The position numbers were made by a program, and so were the translations under genes. A stretch of 12,976 nt of DNA from Treponema sp. UBA3662 (GTDB lineage Bacteria > Spirochaetota > Spirochaetia > Treponematales > Treponemataceae): assembly GCA_002373205.1 (NCBI GenBank), contig DFJV01000102.1, positions 1 to 12,976 of the forward strand, given 5' to 3'. Below, in pieces: positions 12,766-12,976 of this stretch. The notes under the pieces are model-generated. The model saw nothing but the letters and a program-made list of their open reading frames with translations, made no database searches and was not told where the DNA came from. The number at the start of each line of letters is the position of its first letter. Position 1 is the first letter of the stretch.

Positions 12766-12976
12766 CTACTGGAGTAATGACAATACTGTCTGGCTCTGGC
12801 TGTTAGCCTGAGCGAGCATTGCTGTTCCTGCCTGTGTGAGTATCTGGTTCTTGGTGAACTGAACCATCTGAGAAGCCATGTCTGTATCGCGGATTCTTGA
12901 TTCAGATGCCTGTGTATTTTCAGCAGCTACGTCAAGTCCCTTTACGGCATATTCAAGGCGGTTCTGGTAAGCACCA
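12766..12976 (-). CDS. flaB: Second FlaB flagellin, C-terminal 69 residues (5' part beyond the window)
   Basis: Reading leftward from the right edge, the frame gives 69 residues from 'GAYQNRLEYAVKGLDVAAENTQ' to 'SQSQTVLSLLQ' and stops at TAG (12768-12766). This is the FlaB C-terminal D1/D0 region. Counted by eye it differs from the complete FlaB at 15 of 69 positions, so the two are clearly paralogues and not a recent duplication. It keeps the usual 'SRIRDTDMA' motif. Together they form a tandem flagellin pair, as in other treponemes that build filaments from several FlaB proteins. Its start and promoter are outside the window. Confidence 0.93.
   Translation of the reverse strand, partial: GAYQNRLEYAVKGLDVAAENTQASESRIRDTDMASQMVQFTKNQILTQAGTAMLAQANSQSQTVLSLLQ

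Overview
The window looks like a flagellar locus from a spirochaete of the genus Treponema. It encodes FlaB-type periplasmic flagellins, and it places two blocks side by side that I recall lying apart in T. pallidum: flgK-flgL-fliW-csrA, and tsaB/tsaE-PilZ-fliD-flaG-flaB. The repeat-rich intergenic DNA suggests a host-associated species rather than T. pallidum itself, but I cannot name the species from sequence alone.

Layout. Bases 1-333 hold the 3' end of a flavin reductase-family gene. Bases 334-1011 have no gene and are packed with short repeats: a triple 13-bp tandem repeat, a hairpin-rich element, palindromes, and several copies of a 'TTCAGGGTGAC' repeat. A well-matched sigma-28 (FliA) promoter at 1012-1038 then opens a plus-strand operon of a FlgN-like chaperone gene, flgK and flgL. 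A terminator-like hairpin at 4778-4808 separates flgL from fliW-csrA, which overlap by one base. A second copy of the hairpin-rich element lies between the convergent csrA and tsaB genes (5509-5610).

The rest is one long minus-strand run. Read from the right edge it is: an upstream flaB (3' end only), a second complete flaB with a leader of about 210 nt, flaG, fliD, a 198-aa protein of unknown function, a membrane-anchored PilZ protein, an 89-aa unknown protein, tsaE and tsaB.

How the genes fit together. FlgK and FlgL form the hook-filament junction, FliD caps the filament, FlaB builds the filament core, and FlaG is a filament-associated protein. The FlgN-like protein probably chaperones FlgK/FlgL. 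FliW and CsrA form the known partner-switch that ties flagellin translation to flagellin secretion. The flaB leader, with hairpins and a GGA-containing Shine-Dalgarno, is a plausible CsrA target. The PilZ protein may link c-di-GMP to motility. TsaB and TsaE are housekeeping tRNA t6A enzymes apparently carried at the end of the flagellar operon. I did not find a wholly new system. The items most worth following are the structured leaders and intergenic hairpins, the two unknown proteins, and the repeat families.
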